A DNA stretch of 64,000 nucleotides, taken from positions 1,364,001 to 1,428,000 of the forward strand of contig OZ244864.1 of NCBI GenBank assembly GCA_965221195.1, read 5' to 3'. Within the stretch, counting starts at the first letter, position 1; each line of letters starts with the position of its first letter. Below the pieces are notes generated by a model. That model was not told the DNA's origin. It did not search any database and worked only from the letters and a program-made list of their open reading frames with translations. The position numbers and the translations under genes are program-made. The stretch is from Poriferisodalis sp965221195. GTDB lineage: Bacteria > Actinomycetota > Acidimicrobiia > Acidimicrobiales > Poriferisodalaceae. Positions 41,880 through 52,004 of this stretch are shown here, in pieces.

Positions 41880-44800
41880 ATGTCCGCCGAAAGACTTCCA
41901 ACAGCAGTAGCCAACACCAACAGCAGCAGCCAGACCGTGCTCACATTGCCGCCCCAACGCCCCAAGCCGCCACCCGCCGATGTGCGGGGCAATGACTGGC
42001 GCTCGCTGGGAGTGGTGCCGCCGGACATGTTTGAGCCGAAGTTGCCAGTGAGCGTCGTGGTGCCGTACTACCAATCACCCCAAGCGCTTGGGCTGACACT
42101 CGCCGGGCTTGAACGTCAGACCTACCCAGCAGAACTTTTTGAGGTTGTCGTCGTGGACGACGGCTCAGATCCACCTCTCACACTTGCCGCAAGCGACTTG
42201 TGCGAATCGAACTCGTTGAACCTGCGAGTCGTCCGCCAAGAAGACCTCGGTTTCGGCTTAGCTCGGGCCCGCAACAACGGCGCGCGCGTCGCTGAGGGCG
42301 ATGTGCTGGTGTTCTTGGACTGCGACATGGTTCCCGAAGTCGGCTGGTTGACCGCTCACGCCCGCTGGCACCATGCCGCCAGCGACCTGCTCACGCTGGG
42401 CTTTCGGTGCCATGTAGACGTGGCCGGCATCAGTGCTGATGAGGTGCGCAATCGGCCCGGTTCTTTGCAAGCTCTATTCGCTGGGCGGCCCAGCCAGCGC
42501 CCAGAATGGATCGAGCGCCGCATGGAAGCGACCGACGATCTCGCCTCCGGTGCCGATGACGTGTTCCGAGCAGTGACCGGCGGCAACTTTGCCGTCTCAA
42601 AAGACTTCTTCACCGAAGTCGGACGCTTCGACGAATCTTTCGTTCAATGGGGTTCGGAAGACATCGAGTTCGGCTGGCGTGCCTACGCGCTGGGTGCTGT
42701 GCTGGTGCCAGAGCGCTCGGCACTGTGCTGGCATCAAGGTGAAGGAGCGGAACTCAGCTCCGACGAGACGGCCAGCCTCGCCCAGCAACGCGACAGAATT
42801 TCGCACCTCATCCCCGACCGGCGTCTGCGCGACTCGCCTCCGGGTCGCTCCTACACCGTGCCGCAATTCGTGGTGACCGTGGAGCCCGGGCACGCAGACG
42901 AAGCCGATGTGCTGGGCACAGTCGAGCAGTTGCTGGCCAGCAGCGTTCACGATCTGGTGGTGTGGGTTGAGGAGCGACCCGACGAACGGTTCGAACAACT
43001 CCGTCGCCTGCTCAATCCCGACCCGCGGGTGAGCGTGGGACCTGCTGGCGGCGCAGCGTTGACGCATCCTGCGGCAGCGTTCCACGTTCGAGTTCCCGCC
43101 GGTGCTCAAATCAGGCCGCGGATGGTCGAACGACTTCAGATGCAGCTTGGCACAGCCGTTGCAGGCGAGTCGGATCTGGCCTCGGGCCATCGGGTGGGCA
43201 TCAGCCGCAGCTGGGTCGTCCACCGCGCTCGCCGGTCAGCCAGACCGATTGCCGAGTTCGGCAGCGTCATCGAACTCGACGTGGACAGCTTGCAGGTAGT
43301 TCAGCAAGCCAAGCCCCAGGGGTGGCTTGCCAACAAGTTGGCAGGCCCGGCGCAACGCTCCTTGCGATGGTCGACCCAGATGCGTCGGCACCTAGGAACG
43401 CTGTTTGTTGCTACGCGAAGAATCAGACGGCCCCAAGACATCACTCAACTGGTGCGTTCCATTGCACAGGCGCTTTGGTGGCGAGCCAAGAATCTACGTT
43501 GGGCCGCGCGGCGGGTTCGTTGGGCTGTGCGGCGGGTCCGCTGGGGCGTGCGGCGGGCAAAGAAGCGACCGCGCGTCTGGAAAAAGCGGCTGCGCATCTG
43601 GCTGGGCCTGCAGCCCCGCAGCCAGCGCTACGTGCAGCAACTCGCTCGCTACCCACTCGGCGCTGAAATCGTGGCCGCTGGACGCAAAGCCGCAGCTGTG
43701 TTCGCTGCCTCGACGAGAGTGGCGACCCACGTAGCCGACGACGGCGACCACCATGTCGATGTTGTGGTTGCCGACTCGGTGGCGACGAGTGAAGCGGCGC
43801 TGCGGAGTGTGCCAGATGAGCGCCGCCCCCTCGTCGCCGTGCTGTCCGATATGAGTCCGCTGGCGAAAGTGCAGGCCTTCAACCCTGAAGCGGTCAATCC
43901 GATCGGCTGGTCGGCAGACGGCCAAGGCGATCCGGCTGCGCTGCGGTCGATGCTGTCACCGGCCGCGCTGTCAAGGGGCACAAGGTCGATCTTCAGCCTT
44001 TGTCTGGGAGGCGAACTGCTGGCCGATCTGCGCTCCTTGCACCATCTCATCGACAGCGCTAGCGACCACACCGATGTTGCTCAGCGTGCAGGTGTGCTGG
44101 CAGCGCTGGCTGGTGCCGGTGTCGTTGTACACATCGATGACCCCGATCCGGCGCTCACTGCAAGTCTCGGAACGACGCTGGCGAGTCTGATGGCATCGAG
44201 CGACATCGTTACCGCAGATGCGCATCGCCGAGAGCAGCTCAGTATCGCAATGCGACGCTGCGCGTTGCGTGACCACTCGCTGCGCAGCCGCGCCCGTGGG
44301 GTGCTTGGCTCAGTCGGCATCAACGTGCAACCACCGGAAGTATCCATCCTTGCCCCCACAAGGCGCCCAGACCGTTTGGGTGACATCATCGCCTCTGTCG
44401 GTGCGCAGACATACCCACGCCTGGAGCTTGTGCTGGGCCTCCACGGTGAGGGGTTCGATAGCGACGCTGAGATCGAAGCGCTCACAGACGACTTTCGCCA
44501 CGCGCTTCGCATCGTCCGAGTTGACGGCAAGCAAACCCTTGGAGGAGTGCTGCGAGCCGCAGCCGAGGCAGCCGCAGGGTCGTTGATCACCAAAATGGAC
44601 GACGACGACTTCTACGGCACTGAGCACATCTGGGATCTTGTGCTCGCCCACGAGTATTCCTGCGCTGAGCTGATTGGCAAGTCGGCTGAGTACGTGTACT
44701 TGGAGCGTCTCAACAAGACGGTGCGTGATCAGAACCGTCAGAAATTCTCTGAGCGCCACATACCGTTCGTGGGCGTTTCTGGCGGGGTGCTGATGATCTC

Positions 44801-45068
44801 CCGCCACGACCTTGAAGCAGCCGGGGGCTGGCGGCGGGTGCCGCGTCGCGTTGACATCGCACTGGCCCACGATGTCACGGTGGCGGGCGGGCGCATCTAC
44901 TGGACTCACGGCGCCGGCTACTTGCGGGTGCGCCACGGTGACGAGCACACTTGGGACGTTGAGGACAGTCACTTCTTGGGGCGGGCTAGCGAAGTGCGCG
45001 ACGGCTGCGATCTAGGTTTCGCCGGCATCGACACTGCTGGGCCCCCAAAGGCTGGGTTGCAAGGCTGA
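41880..45068 (+). CDS. Large glycosyltransferase with two GT2-type domains
   Basis: The 1062-residue protein starts with a GT2/GT27-like domain: PVSVVVPYYQSP, VVVDDGSDPP, VFLDCDMVPE and WGSEDIEFGWR. A middle region holds a strongly basic Trp/Arg repeat (RRVRW, 21-bp units at 43500-43562). A second GT-A-like domain begins near residue 820 with VSILAPTRRPDR and has the metal motif MDDDDFYG. It probably assembles a surface glycan, linked to the divergent exporter. The ATG at 41880 is chosen because the earlier ATG at 41796 would leave 12 bases to the divergent gene, but that start cannot be excluded. Confidence 0.88.
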   Translation: MSAERLPTAVANTNSSSQTVLTLPPQRPKPPPADVRGNDWRSLGVVPPDMFEPKLPVSVVVPYYQSPQALGLTLAGLERQTYPAELFEVVVVDDGSDPPLTLAASDLCESNSLNLRVVRQEDLGFGLARARNNGARVAEGDVLVFLDCDMVPEVGWLTAHARWHHAASDLLTLGFRCHVDVAGISADEVRNRPGSLQALFAGRPSQRPEWIERRMEATDDLASGADDVFRAVTGGNFAVSKDFFTEVGRFDESFVQWGSEDIEFGWRAYALGAVLVPERSALCWHQGEGAELSSDETASLAQQRDRISHLIPDRRLRDSPPGRSYTVPQFVVTVEPGHADEADVLGTVEQLLASSVHDLVVWVEERPDERFEQLRRLLNPDPRVSVGPAGGAALTHPAAAFHVRVPAGAQIRPRMVERLQMQLGTAVAGESDLASGHRVGISRSWVVHRARRSARPIAEFGSVIELDVDSLQVVQQAKPQGWLANKLAGPAQRSLRWSTQMRRHLGTLFVATRRIRRPQDITQLVRSIAQALWWRAKNLRWAARRVRWAVRRVRWGVRRAKKRPRVWKKRLRIWLGLQPRSQRYVQQLARYPLGAEIVAAGRKAAAVFAASTRVATHVADDGDHHVDVVVADSVATSEAALRSVPDERRPLVAVLSDMSPLAKVQAFNPEAVNPIGWSADGQGDPAALRSMLSPAALSRGTRSIFSLCLGGELLADLRSLHHLIDSASDHTDVAQRAGVLAALAGAGVVVHIDDPDPALTASLGTTLASLMASSDIVTADAHRREQLSIAMRRCALRDHSLRSRARGVLGSVGINVQPPEVSILAPTRRPDRLGDIIASVGAQTYPRLELVLGLHGEGFDSDAEIEALTDDFRHALRIVRVDGKQTLGGVLRAAAEAAAGSLITKMDDDDFYGTEHIWDLVLAHEYSCAELIGKSAEYVYLERLNKTVRDQNRQKFSERHIPFVGVSGGVLMISRHDLEAAGGWRRVPRRVDIALAHDVTVAGGRIYWTHGAGYLRVRHGDEHTWDVEDSHFLGRASEVRDGCDLGFAGIDTAGPPKAGLQG

Positions 45069-45115
45069 TTTGACAGGCAGGGTTGCAAGGCTGGGTTGAC
45101 AGGCAGGGCTTTGAC
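45063..45115. repeat. Two 26-bp copies after the glycosyltransferase gene
   Basis: ggctgatttgacaggcaggg and a close copy lie across and after the stop region of the glycosyltransferase gene. Shorter pieces (ggctgggttgcaa, tgacaggttgggtggcaa) extend the pattern on both sides. Confidence 0.8.
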
Positions 45116-45238
45116 AGGTTGGGTGGCAAGCCGGAGTCGCACCCCGCGGCCTTGACCGGCGCGCTAGTTCTACCGGCGGCCTGCGGGGCGCACAGGTAGC
45201 CTCAGATCTGGGCGATCACGCTGGATGAGGGGGATTCC

Positions 45239-48200
45239 ATGGTGCTAGCAGACTTCCAGCTTGAAGACCGTTTTGAACGTGTTGAGGGCAGCGTAGCCAT
45301 GTCGGGTGTGCAGGCGTTGCTGCGCGTGCTGCTCGATCAGCTTCGCGCAGATCGTCGCGATGGCTTGAGAACAGCAGCCATGGTCTCGGGCTACCGCGGC
45401 TCGCCCCTCGGCGGCATCGACTCGCTTATGGCAGGCAACGCCGAAGAACTCAAGCAGAACAACATCGTCTTTGAGCCCGGCCTCAACGAAGATCTCGGTG
45501 CCACTATTGTGTGGGGCAGTCAGCTTGCCAACTGCAACTTCGACTGTCGGTACGACGGTGTGCTCGGCATGTGGTACGGCAAAGCGCCCGGTATTGACCG
45601 GTCTGGCGATGCCATCAAGCACGCCAACGTCTGCGGTGTTGACCCCAAGGGCGGCGTGCTGCTCGCAGCCGGCGACGACCCTGCCTCAAAGTCCTCCACG
45701 CTGGCTTCGGAATCTGAGCCGATGCTTATGGGGTTCCAAACACCAATCCTGTACCCGGGCTCAGTGCAAGAAGTCATCGACTATGGCCGCTGGGGTTACG
45801 AACTCTCTCGCTACAGCGGTCTGTGGACGGCACTGAAGATCGTGACCAACGTTGCAGACGGTTACGCCACCGTGCAGGTCGGCCCAGGCCGTGTGTCGGT
45901 GACCCGTCCCGAGTTTTGTTGGGAGGGCCAGCCGTGGGCTCACACCCAGCAAGATGCCCTGTTTGGGCCGAACGCTGTGCGCATGGAACTTGAGATCCAC
46001 GAAGGCCGACTAGTTGCGGTGGACGAGTTCGTAGCCGCCAACCAGCTCAACGTCGAGACCTTGCCCAACCGCGACGGTCGTATTGGCCTAGTTGCCGCAG
46101 GCAAGACCTACTACGACTTGCGCGAAGCACTCGACCGGATGGGCCTCAACACCCCAGAACTCCAACGACGCGGTGTGCGCATCTGGAAGCCCGCCGTGGT
46201 GTGGCCGCTCGAACCCACCAGTCTGCGCACCTTCGCCAAAGGCCTCGACACCATCGTGGTTGTTGAGGAAAAGCGTTCGATCATTGAGACGCTCATCAAA
46301 GAAAACCTCTACGGCATGGCAGGTGCCCCGGCAGTGCTCGGCAAGCGCGATGTGCAGGGGGCTTTCTGGTTTCCCGGTCACGGCGAGATGGACGCCGATC
46401 TCATCGCACGCAAGATTCGACCGTTCCTCGTCGATCGGCTAGGTCCTGCAGGCATCGGCCCTGCTATCGACGAGCGTGTCACGATCCCGCTCGCCGTCAC
46501 AACGTCAACGGGCCACAAAGCCTCAGGCCGCACTCCCGGCTTCTGCTCGGGTTGCCCGCACAACCGTTCCACCTGGGTGCCGGAGGGTTCTGAGGCAGGT
46601 GGTGGCATCGGTTGTCATGGCATGGCCGCCATGACAGCAACGCGTAATGTCCGCGGCGTCACCCAGATGGGCGGCGAGGGCTGCCAGTGGGTGGGCGCGG
46701 CACCGTTCGTGACCATGGAGCATCGATTCCAGAACATCGGCGACGGCACCTATCACCACTCAGGTTCGCTGGCGCTGCGCCAAGCGGTAGCTGCTGGCAC
46801 CAACATCACATTCAAGATTCTCTTTAACGGCGCAGTGGCGATGACTGGTGGCCAGGATGTGGACGGTGCCATGGAGGTACCGGAGCTGACCCGCTCGGTA
46901 CACGCTGAAGGTGCCGCCAAGGTGATGGTGGTGACCGACGATCCGAAGAAGTACCCGACCGACGCCAACTTTGCCCCCGACACCGAGGTATGGCACCGCG
47001 ACCGCCTTGATGAGGCACAGCTTTTGCTGCGGGACATTCCCGGCTGCACAGTGCTGATCTACGACCAAGCTTGTGCCGCTGAGCTGCGCCGCGACCGCAA
47101 GCGCGGCAAAGCGGCTGAGCCTGCGATGCGGGTCTTCATCAATGAAGCAGTCTGCGAAGGATGCGGCGACTGTGGTGAGAAGTCGAGCTGCCTGAGCGTC
47201 CAGCCCATAGAGACCGAATTCGGGCGCAAGACACAGATTCATCAGTCTTCGTGCAACAAGGATTACACCTGCCTCGACGGCGACTGCCCCGCTTTCATCG
47301 AAGTGGTGCCCGCCGGCAAGGTGCCTGCCAAGGTTGCAGTGGCCTTAGACCGCATCGGCGACGATCTGCCAGAGCCCGACCGGATCGATGAGGGCAACAT
47401 CTTGATGATGGGCATTGGCGGTACCGGCGTGGTGACCGTCAACCAGATGCTGGCCACAGCAGCTCTGCTCGACGGCAAGACGGCGAACGGCCTTGACCAG
47501 ACGGGTCTGGCCCAAAAGGGCGGGCCGGTGCTGTCGAACCTGAAAGTACGGAACCTCAGTGCACACAGCGACACGGCAAACAGCGATACAGCAACCAGCG
47601 ATACGGCGAACAGCGAGGCAAACAAGATCGGCGTCGGTGAGGCCGATGCCTACATCGTGTTCGATCTGCTCACCGGTGCCCACCCGGTGAACCTCGATAA
47701 GGCGTTGCGGGGCCGTTCGGTGGCGGTCGTGTCGTCGTCGAAGGTGCCCACTACTGCCATGGTGCGCGACACCGGAACCGAATTTCCCGAGTGGACTGCG
47801 TTTCGTCGAGTGCTCGACGAGGCAACCACCCCTGAGCGCAACGTCTACTTCGATGCAGGTTCGCTAGCCGACCGCCTGTTCCGCTCGCACATGCCTGCCA
47901 ACGTGCTGGTGGTGGGGGCGGCGTACCAAGCGGGCGTCATACCGATCAGCGCTGCCGCGATTGAGCGAGCTATCGAGCTGAACGGTGTCGCAGTAGAGAT
48001 GAACACTCAAGCGTTTCGAGTTGGGCGCAAGATCGTGCTTGACCCGGGCTTTCTAGCAACGCTCGAAATCGACCGACCCACCAAACCAAAGCGTGACACC
48101 GGCCCCAGTGACCGCGAGCAAGACCTCATTGACGACCTCATCGACACAGTGCCCAACAAGTCCGAAGAGCTGGCCAGGCTGCTGCGAATCCGGGTGCCCG

Positions 48201-48781
48201 ACTTGGTGGGCTACCAGAACCACGCCTATGCCGCGTCGTATGTCGCATTCGTGGCCAAGGTGCGCGAGGCCGAAGCGGCAGTGAGTTCCGAAACGGCGCT
48301 CAGCGAGGCCGTGGCTCGGTACCTCTACAAACTGATGGCCTACAAAGACGAGTATGAGGTGGCTCGCCTGCATCGCAGCGCCTCCTTCAAGCGGGCTGTG
48401 CGCGAGCAGTTCGGCGACAAGACTGCGATCACCTACAAGTTGCATCCGCCGTTCATGCGTCGCTTAGGTGTCGAAAAGAAGATCGGTCTAGGTCGCAGTG
48501 GCGAGGCTGCGTTTGCTGTTCTGGCCCGCATGAAGGGTCTGCGAGGCGGAGCGTTCGATCTGTTCGGCCGGACAGCCCATCGACGCATGGAGCGCGAACT
48601 GATAGACGAATACCGCGCCATGATCGAACGGGCGCTCGACACCCTCACCGCAGGTGACGAAGCCGCCTATGCGCGGGCGGTTGAGATTGCCCGGCTGGCT
48701 GACATCATTCGCGGCTACGAAGAAATCAAAGAAGCCAACGTCGAACGATTCCGAACTCGCGCCGCCGAACTCGGTGCCTGA
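45239..48781 (+). CDS. Fused indolepyruvate ferredoxin oxidoreductase
   Basis: The 1180-residue enzyme combines the alpha and beta parts in one chain, as in many aerobic bacteria. The N-terminal pyrimidine domain has SGYRGSPLGGID. The middle thiamine-diphosphate domain has FCSGCPHNRST and GIGCHGMAAM. A ferredoxin-like stretch has CEGCGDCGEKSSC and CNKDYTCLDGDC. The C-terminal gamma domain has GIGGTGVVTVN. It oxidatively decarboxylates aryl-pyruvates to aryl-acetyl-CoA. Three to four 15-bp copies (SDTAN, 47567-47611) are inserted in the gamma domain. GAGGGGG precedes the ATG. Confidence 0.92.
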   Translation: MVLADFQLEDRFERVEGSVAMSGVQALLRVLLDQLRADRRDGLRTAAMVSGYRGSPLGGIDSLMAGNAEELKQNNIVFEPGLNEDLGATIVWGSQLANCNFDCRYDGVLGMWYGKAPGIDRSGDAIKHANVCGVDPKGGVLLAAGDDPASKSSTLASESEPMLMGFQTPILYPGSVQEVIDYGRWGYELSRYSGLWTALKIVTNVADGYATVQVGPGRVSVTRPEFCWEGQPWAHTQQDALFGPNAVRMELEIHEGRLVAVDEFVAANQLNVETLPNRDGRIGLVAAGKTYYDLREALDRMGLNTPELQRRGVRIWKPAVVWPLEPTSLRTFAKGLDTIVVVEEKRSIIETLIKENLYGMAGAPAVLGKRDVQGAFWFPGHGEMDADLIARKIRPFLVDRLGPAGIGPAIDERVTIPLAVTTSTGHKASGRTPGFCSGCPHNRSTWVPEGSEAGGGIGCHGMAAMTATRNVRGVTQMGGEGCQWVGAAPFVTMEHRFQNIGDGTYHHSGSLALRQAVAAGTNITFKILFNGAVAMTGGQDVDGAMEVPELTRSVHAEGAAKVMVVTDDPKKYPTDANFAPDTEVWHRDRLDEAQLLLRDIPGCTVLIYDQACAAELRRDRKRGKAAEPAMRVFINEAVCEGCGDCGEKSSCLSVQPIETEFGRKTQIHQSSCNKDYTCLDGDCPAFIEVVPAGKVPAKVAVALDRIGDDLPEPDRIDEGNILMMGIGGTGVVTVNQMLATAALLDGKTANGLDQTGLAQKGGPVLSNLKVRNLSAHSDTANSDTATSDTANSEANKIGVGEADAYIVFDLLTGAHPVNLDKALRGRSVAVVSSSKVPTTAMVRDTGTEFPEWTAFRRVLDEATTPERNVYFDAGSLADRLFRSHMPANVLVVGAAYQAGVIPISAAAIERAIELNGVAVEMNTQAFRVGRKIVLDPGFLATLEIDRPTKPKRDTGPSDREQDLIDDLIDTVPNKSEELARLLRIRVPDLVGYQNHAYAASYVAFVAKVREAEAAVSSETALSEAVARYLYKLMAYKDEYEVARLHRSASFKRAVREQFGDKTAITYKLHPPFMRRLGVEKKIGLGRSGEAAFAVLARMKGLRGGAFDLFGRTAHRRMERELIDEYRAMIERALDTLTAGDEAAYARAVEIARLADIIRGYEEIKEANVERFRTRAAELGA

Positions 48782-48811
48782 ATCTTGGTCGGTTTTCTAG
48801 GCTGTGGCTCA

Positions 48812-49864
48812 GTGACCAACAACGGCCCGATGCCCAAGGCTCTTGAGGGCCTCAACATTGCCGCTTCTGCGCTGGATTTGGTGGGCCAGACACCGATGGT
48901 GCGGCTCGGCCGCGTGTCGCTAGACATCTCCACGCCGGTGGTGGCAAAGCTGGAAACCGTCAACCCCGGCGGGTCGGTGAAAGACCGGGCGGCGCTTGCG
49001 ATGATCGACGCTGCTGAGGCCGAAGGGCTGCTGCGGCCGGGCGATGTCATCGTGGAGCCCACCTCAGGCAATACGGGGGTGGGTTTGGCAGTGGCAGCCG
49101 CCCAGCGGGGCTATAGCTGCCGTTTCGTCTGCACCGACAAGGTGGCACCCGAAAAGCTGGCGTTGCTGCGCGCCTACGGTGCTGAGGTGGTGGTGTGTCC
49201 TGCCAAGGTCGATCCCGACGACCCACGCTCGTACTACTCCACCGCCGCGCGCCTCAAAGCTGAGACGCCTAGAGCATTCTCTCCCAATCAGTACGCAAAC
49301 CAAAACAACCCTCGGGCCCACTATGAGAGCACCGGGCCTGAGATCTGGGACCAAACTGGTGGAAGGGTGACCCATTTCGTGGCCGGTGCAGGCACCGGAG
49401 GCACCGTCAGCGGTGTCGGGAGGTTTCTCAAAGAGCAGAACCCTGCGATTGAGGTCATCGTGGCTGATCCGCCCGAGTCGGTCTATGGGGGCGGCGACGG
49501 CAGTCCGTATCTCACCGAAGGCATCGGTGAGGATTTCTGGCCTACTACCTACCACTCTGAGATCGTGGACCGTGTTCTTGCGGTGACCGATGCCGATTCG
49601 TTCGCGATGGCACGCCGGGTCACTCGGCGTGAGGGGCTGCTAACCGGCGGCTCAGGCGGTACCGCGGTGACCGGTGCATTTCGCATTGCCGCCGAACTCG
49701 ACGCAGCGGGCCGAGCAGACGAGTCGCTTGTTGTCACGCTGATCCCAGATTCGGGTCGGCTCTACCTCAGCCGCGTGTTTGACGCTGACTGGCTGTTCTC
49801 GCAAGGCCTTCGGAGTGATGACGAGGTAAATCTCTTGCCGGTCGATGTTGAGACGAGCCGCTGA
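48812..49864 (+). CDS. Cystathionine beta-synthase / cysteine synthase-like PLP enzyme
   Basis: The 350-residue protein has the fold type II PLP motif NPGGSVKDRAA with Lys57 as the PLP anchor, PTSGNTGVGLA, and the phosphate loop AGTGGTVSGVGRFLK. The closing Ser in GGSGGTAV is also present. The gene directly before cystathionine gamma-lyase/synthase suggests cystathionine beta-synthase activity (reverse transsulfuration). No CBS domain is attached. The start is uncertain: GTG 48812, ATG 48830 or a TTG at 48785. Only a short gap separates it from the oxidoreductase gene. Confidence 0.88.
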   Translation: MTNNGPMPKALEGLNIAASALDLVGQTPMVRLGRVSLDISTPVVAKLETVNPGGSVKDRAALAMIDAAEAEGLLRPGDVIVEPTSGNTGVGLAVAAAQRGYSCRFVCTDKVAPEKLALLRAYGAEVVVCPAKVDPDDPRSYYSTAARLKAETPRAFSPNQYANQNNPRAHYESTGPEIWDQTGGRVTHFVAGAGTGGTVSGVGRFLKEQNPAIEVIVADPPESVYGGGDGSPYLTEGIGEDFWPTTYHSEIVDRVLAVTDADSFAMARRVTRREGLLTGGSGGTAVTGAFRIAAELDAAGRADESLVVTLIPDSGRLYLSRVFDADWLFSQGLRSDDEVNLLPVDVETSR

Positions 49865-51048
49865 TGACCGGAGGAGACCCTCAGCTCTCAGGTTTTGAGG
49901 ATCCCGACGAGTTCGGCTTTGAGACGCGAGCGATACGGGCGGGTCAGCCGCACGATCCCTACACAGGCGCAGTGGTGACATCGATCTCGCTGGCCACTAC
50001 CTTTGCTCAGCACGCTGTCGGTGAGCCGCGTCACGGCTATGAGTACAGCCGCACCGGCAACCCGACACGTCACGCCTACCAAGTCTGCTTGGCATCGCTG
50101 GAAGGTGCCCGCCACGGCTTTGCCTTCGCAAGTGGGCTAGCCGCATCCGATGCCCTGTTGAGGTTGCTGCGTCCCGGCGAAAGCCTGCTGCTAGGCGACG
50201 ATGCCTACGGCGGCACCTTCCGGCTCATCAACACGGTCTTCGGTAACTCCGGTGTCACCATGAGCGCAGTAGATCTCACTGCGCCCGAGAAAATCCGTGA
50301 CGCGTGGACACCCCGCACACACATGGTGTGGTTAGAGACACCCACCAATCCCTTGCTCACGGTGTTCGATATCGAAGCGATCTGCGCCGTAACGCATGAA
50401 CTTGGGGGTGTGGTGGTGGTTGACAACACGTTCGCCACGCCGTACCTGCAGCAACCCATCGCCCTAGGCGCAGATGCGGTAGTGCACTCGGCCACCAAAT
50501 ACTTAGGCGGCCACAGCGATGTCGTGGGTGGTTTCGTGGCAACCAACAACGACGAAATCGCAACGCATATGGCATTCACACAGAACGCTGTGGGTGCAGT
50601 GCCCAGCCCGTTCGACTGCTACCTGACGCTGCGGGGCATCAAAACCCTTGGCGTGCGCATGGATCGTCACTGTGCAAGCGCGCAGACCATCGTCGAACTA
50701 CTTGAAGCACACCCAGCGGTGCGCTCGGTGCTGTACCCAGGTCTAGGTGACCATCTAGGCCATGACATCGCCTGCCGTCAGATGACCGGTTTCGGCGGCA
50801 TGGTGTCTTTCCGGTTGCGTGGCGGAAGCGCAGCCGCGAAGCGTGTCGTTGAATCCACCAGAGTGTTCACCTTGGCTGAGTCACTGGGTGCTGTGGAATC
50901 GCTGATCGAGCATCCCGGTGCTATGACGCACGCCTCGGCCGCAGGCTCAGCGCTGGAGGTTCCCGACGACCTAGTTCGACTGTCGGTCGGCTTGGAGTCT
51001 GTCGATGACCTACTGAGCGATCTCGGCGCTGCCCTCGACTTGGCATAG
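49864..51048 (+). CDS. Cystathionine gamma-lyase/synthase
   Basis: The 394-residue protein is of the Cys/Met-metabolism PLP family, with Lys212 in SATKYLGGHSDVVGG as PLP anchor and RTGNPTR near the start. It also has LVRLSVGLESVDDLL at the C-terminus. It starts within the stop of the previous gene (ATGA). Together the two convert homocysteine and serine to cysteine, or work in the opposite direction. The last codons and the stop lie in a 17-bp tandem repeat. Confidence 0.92.
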   Translation: MTGGDPQLSGFEDPDEFGFETRAIRAGQPHDPYTGAVVTSISLATTFAQHAVGEPRHGYEYSRTGNPTRHAYQVCLASLEGARHGFAFASGLAASDALLRLLRPGESLLLGDDAYGGTFRLINTVFGNSGVTMSAVDLTAPEKIRDAWTPRTHMVWLETPTNPLLTVFDIEAICAVTHELGGVVVVDNTFATPYLQQPIALGADAVVHSATKYLGGHSDVVGGFVATNNDEIATHMAFTQNAVGAVPSPFDCYLTLRGIKTLGVRMDRHCASAQTIVELLEAHPAVRSVLYPGLGDHLGHDIACRQMTGFGGMVSFRLRGGSAAAKRVVESTRVFTLAESLGAVESLIEHPGAMTHASAAGSALEVPDDLVRLSVGLESVDDLLSDLGAALDLA

Positions 51049-51084
51049 AACTCGACTTGGCATAGAACTCGATTTGGCGTACGG
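51034..51084. repeat. Three 17-bp copies, the first containing the stop codon of the upstream gene
   Basis: ctcgacttggcatagaa occurs at 51034 and 51051 and a diverged copy at 51068. The TAG in the first copy ends the lyase gene, so the gene end itself has been tandemly copied. Confidence 0.9.
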
Positions 51085-51204
51085 CTCGATACCGCCGGAT
51101 AAACCACTGCGAGCTGGGCCATCTAGCATGATGCGCTGCGCAGTTACGCAGCTGCACTGTTGCAAAGTTGTGCTCTTGTGCAACGGGGAGGCCGCTTATC
51201 AGCT

Positions 51205-51927
51205 ATGACGACGCCCGATTCAGATGCCGACGGTTTGGCGTCGGCCGACCGCGAAGTTCGCCAGTTTGAACAAGAGCGATGGGTCCGCCCTGCCGATGCC
51301 ACAGAAGTGCTGTTGGTGCGCCACGGCGCTTCTCAGCCCTTCGTGCCGGGAGAACCTTTTGCGATGCTCAACGGGCAAGGCGACCCTGAGTTGGCACCTG
51401 CGGGCCGGTTTCAAGCAGAACTGGCTGCCAAGCGTCTAGCGCGCGAGCCGATCGATGCGCTCTATGTCACCTCGCTGCAACGCACCCATCAGACCTTTGA
51501 GCCGTTGGCGCAAAGGCTCGCCATGACACCGAGCGTTGAGCCCGATCTGCGCGAGGTAGCCCTAGGGGAGTGGGATGGCGGGCGCATCCGCCAATACGCC
51601 GCTGAGAATCATCCGCTGTACCAACGGCTCCATGCTGAGCGGCGCTGGGATGTCATTCCGGGCGCTGAGTCGAACGAGCAGCTCACCGAGCGCTGCATGG
51701 TCGCCATGGGTCGCATCGCCGAAGCACACCCCGGCCAGCTCGTGGCAGCTTGCGTACACGGCGGCGTGATTGGCGCAGTGCTAACGCACATCTGCGGTGC
51801 AACTCCGTTCTCATTCGGCGGGGCAGACAACTGCTCGATCACCCAAGTGGTGTACTGCGACGGTGCTTGGACGCTTCGCCGGTTCAACGACTGCTCTCAC
51901 CTCGACGATTATCTGCACCACGGCTGA
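51205..51927 (+). CDS. Histidine phosphatase (phosphoglycerate-mutase-like)
   Basis: The 240-residue protein has the phosphohistidine motif LLVRHGASQ and the second catalytic His in ACVHGGVIG, with Glu in REVALGEWDGG. The family covers phosphatases of sugar phosphates, cofactors and nucleotides, so the substrate is open. The ATG at 51205 is preferred. Repeats of the type gatactgggctgatattggg follow its stop up to the convergent aminopeptidase gene. Confidence 0.88.
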   Translation: MTTPDSDADGLASADREVRQFEQERWVRPADATEVLLVRHGASQPFVPGEPFAMLNGQGDPELAPAGRFQAELAAKRLAREPIDALYVTSLQRTHQTFEPLAQRLAMTPSVEPDLREVALGEWDGGRIRQYAAENHPLYQRLHAERRWDVIPGAESNEQLTERCMVAMGRIAEAHPGQLVAACVHGGVIGAVLTHICGATPFSFGGADNCSITQVVYCDGAWTLRRFNDCSHLDDYLHHG

Positions 51928-52004
51928 GATACTGGGCTGATATTGGGCCGCGGCCTGATGCTGGGCCGGTACTGGGCCGCGGACCGAACCGCAGCCCCGT
52001 GGTG

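Noticed and set aside
48782..48811. SAM or other riboswitch before the sulfur amino-acid genes
   Set aside because: The gap to the upstream gene is only a few dozen bases at most, too short for a known riboswitch.
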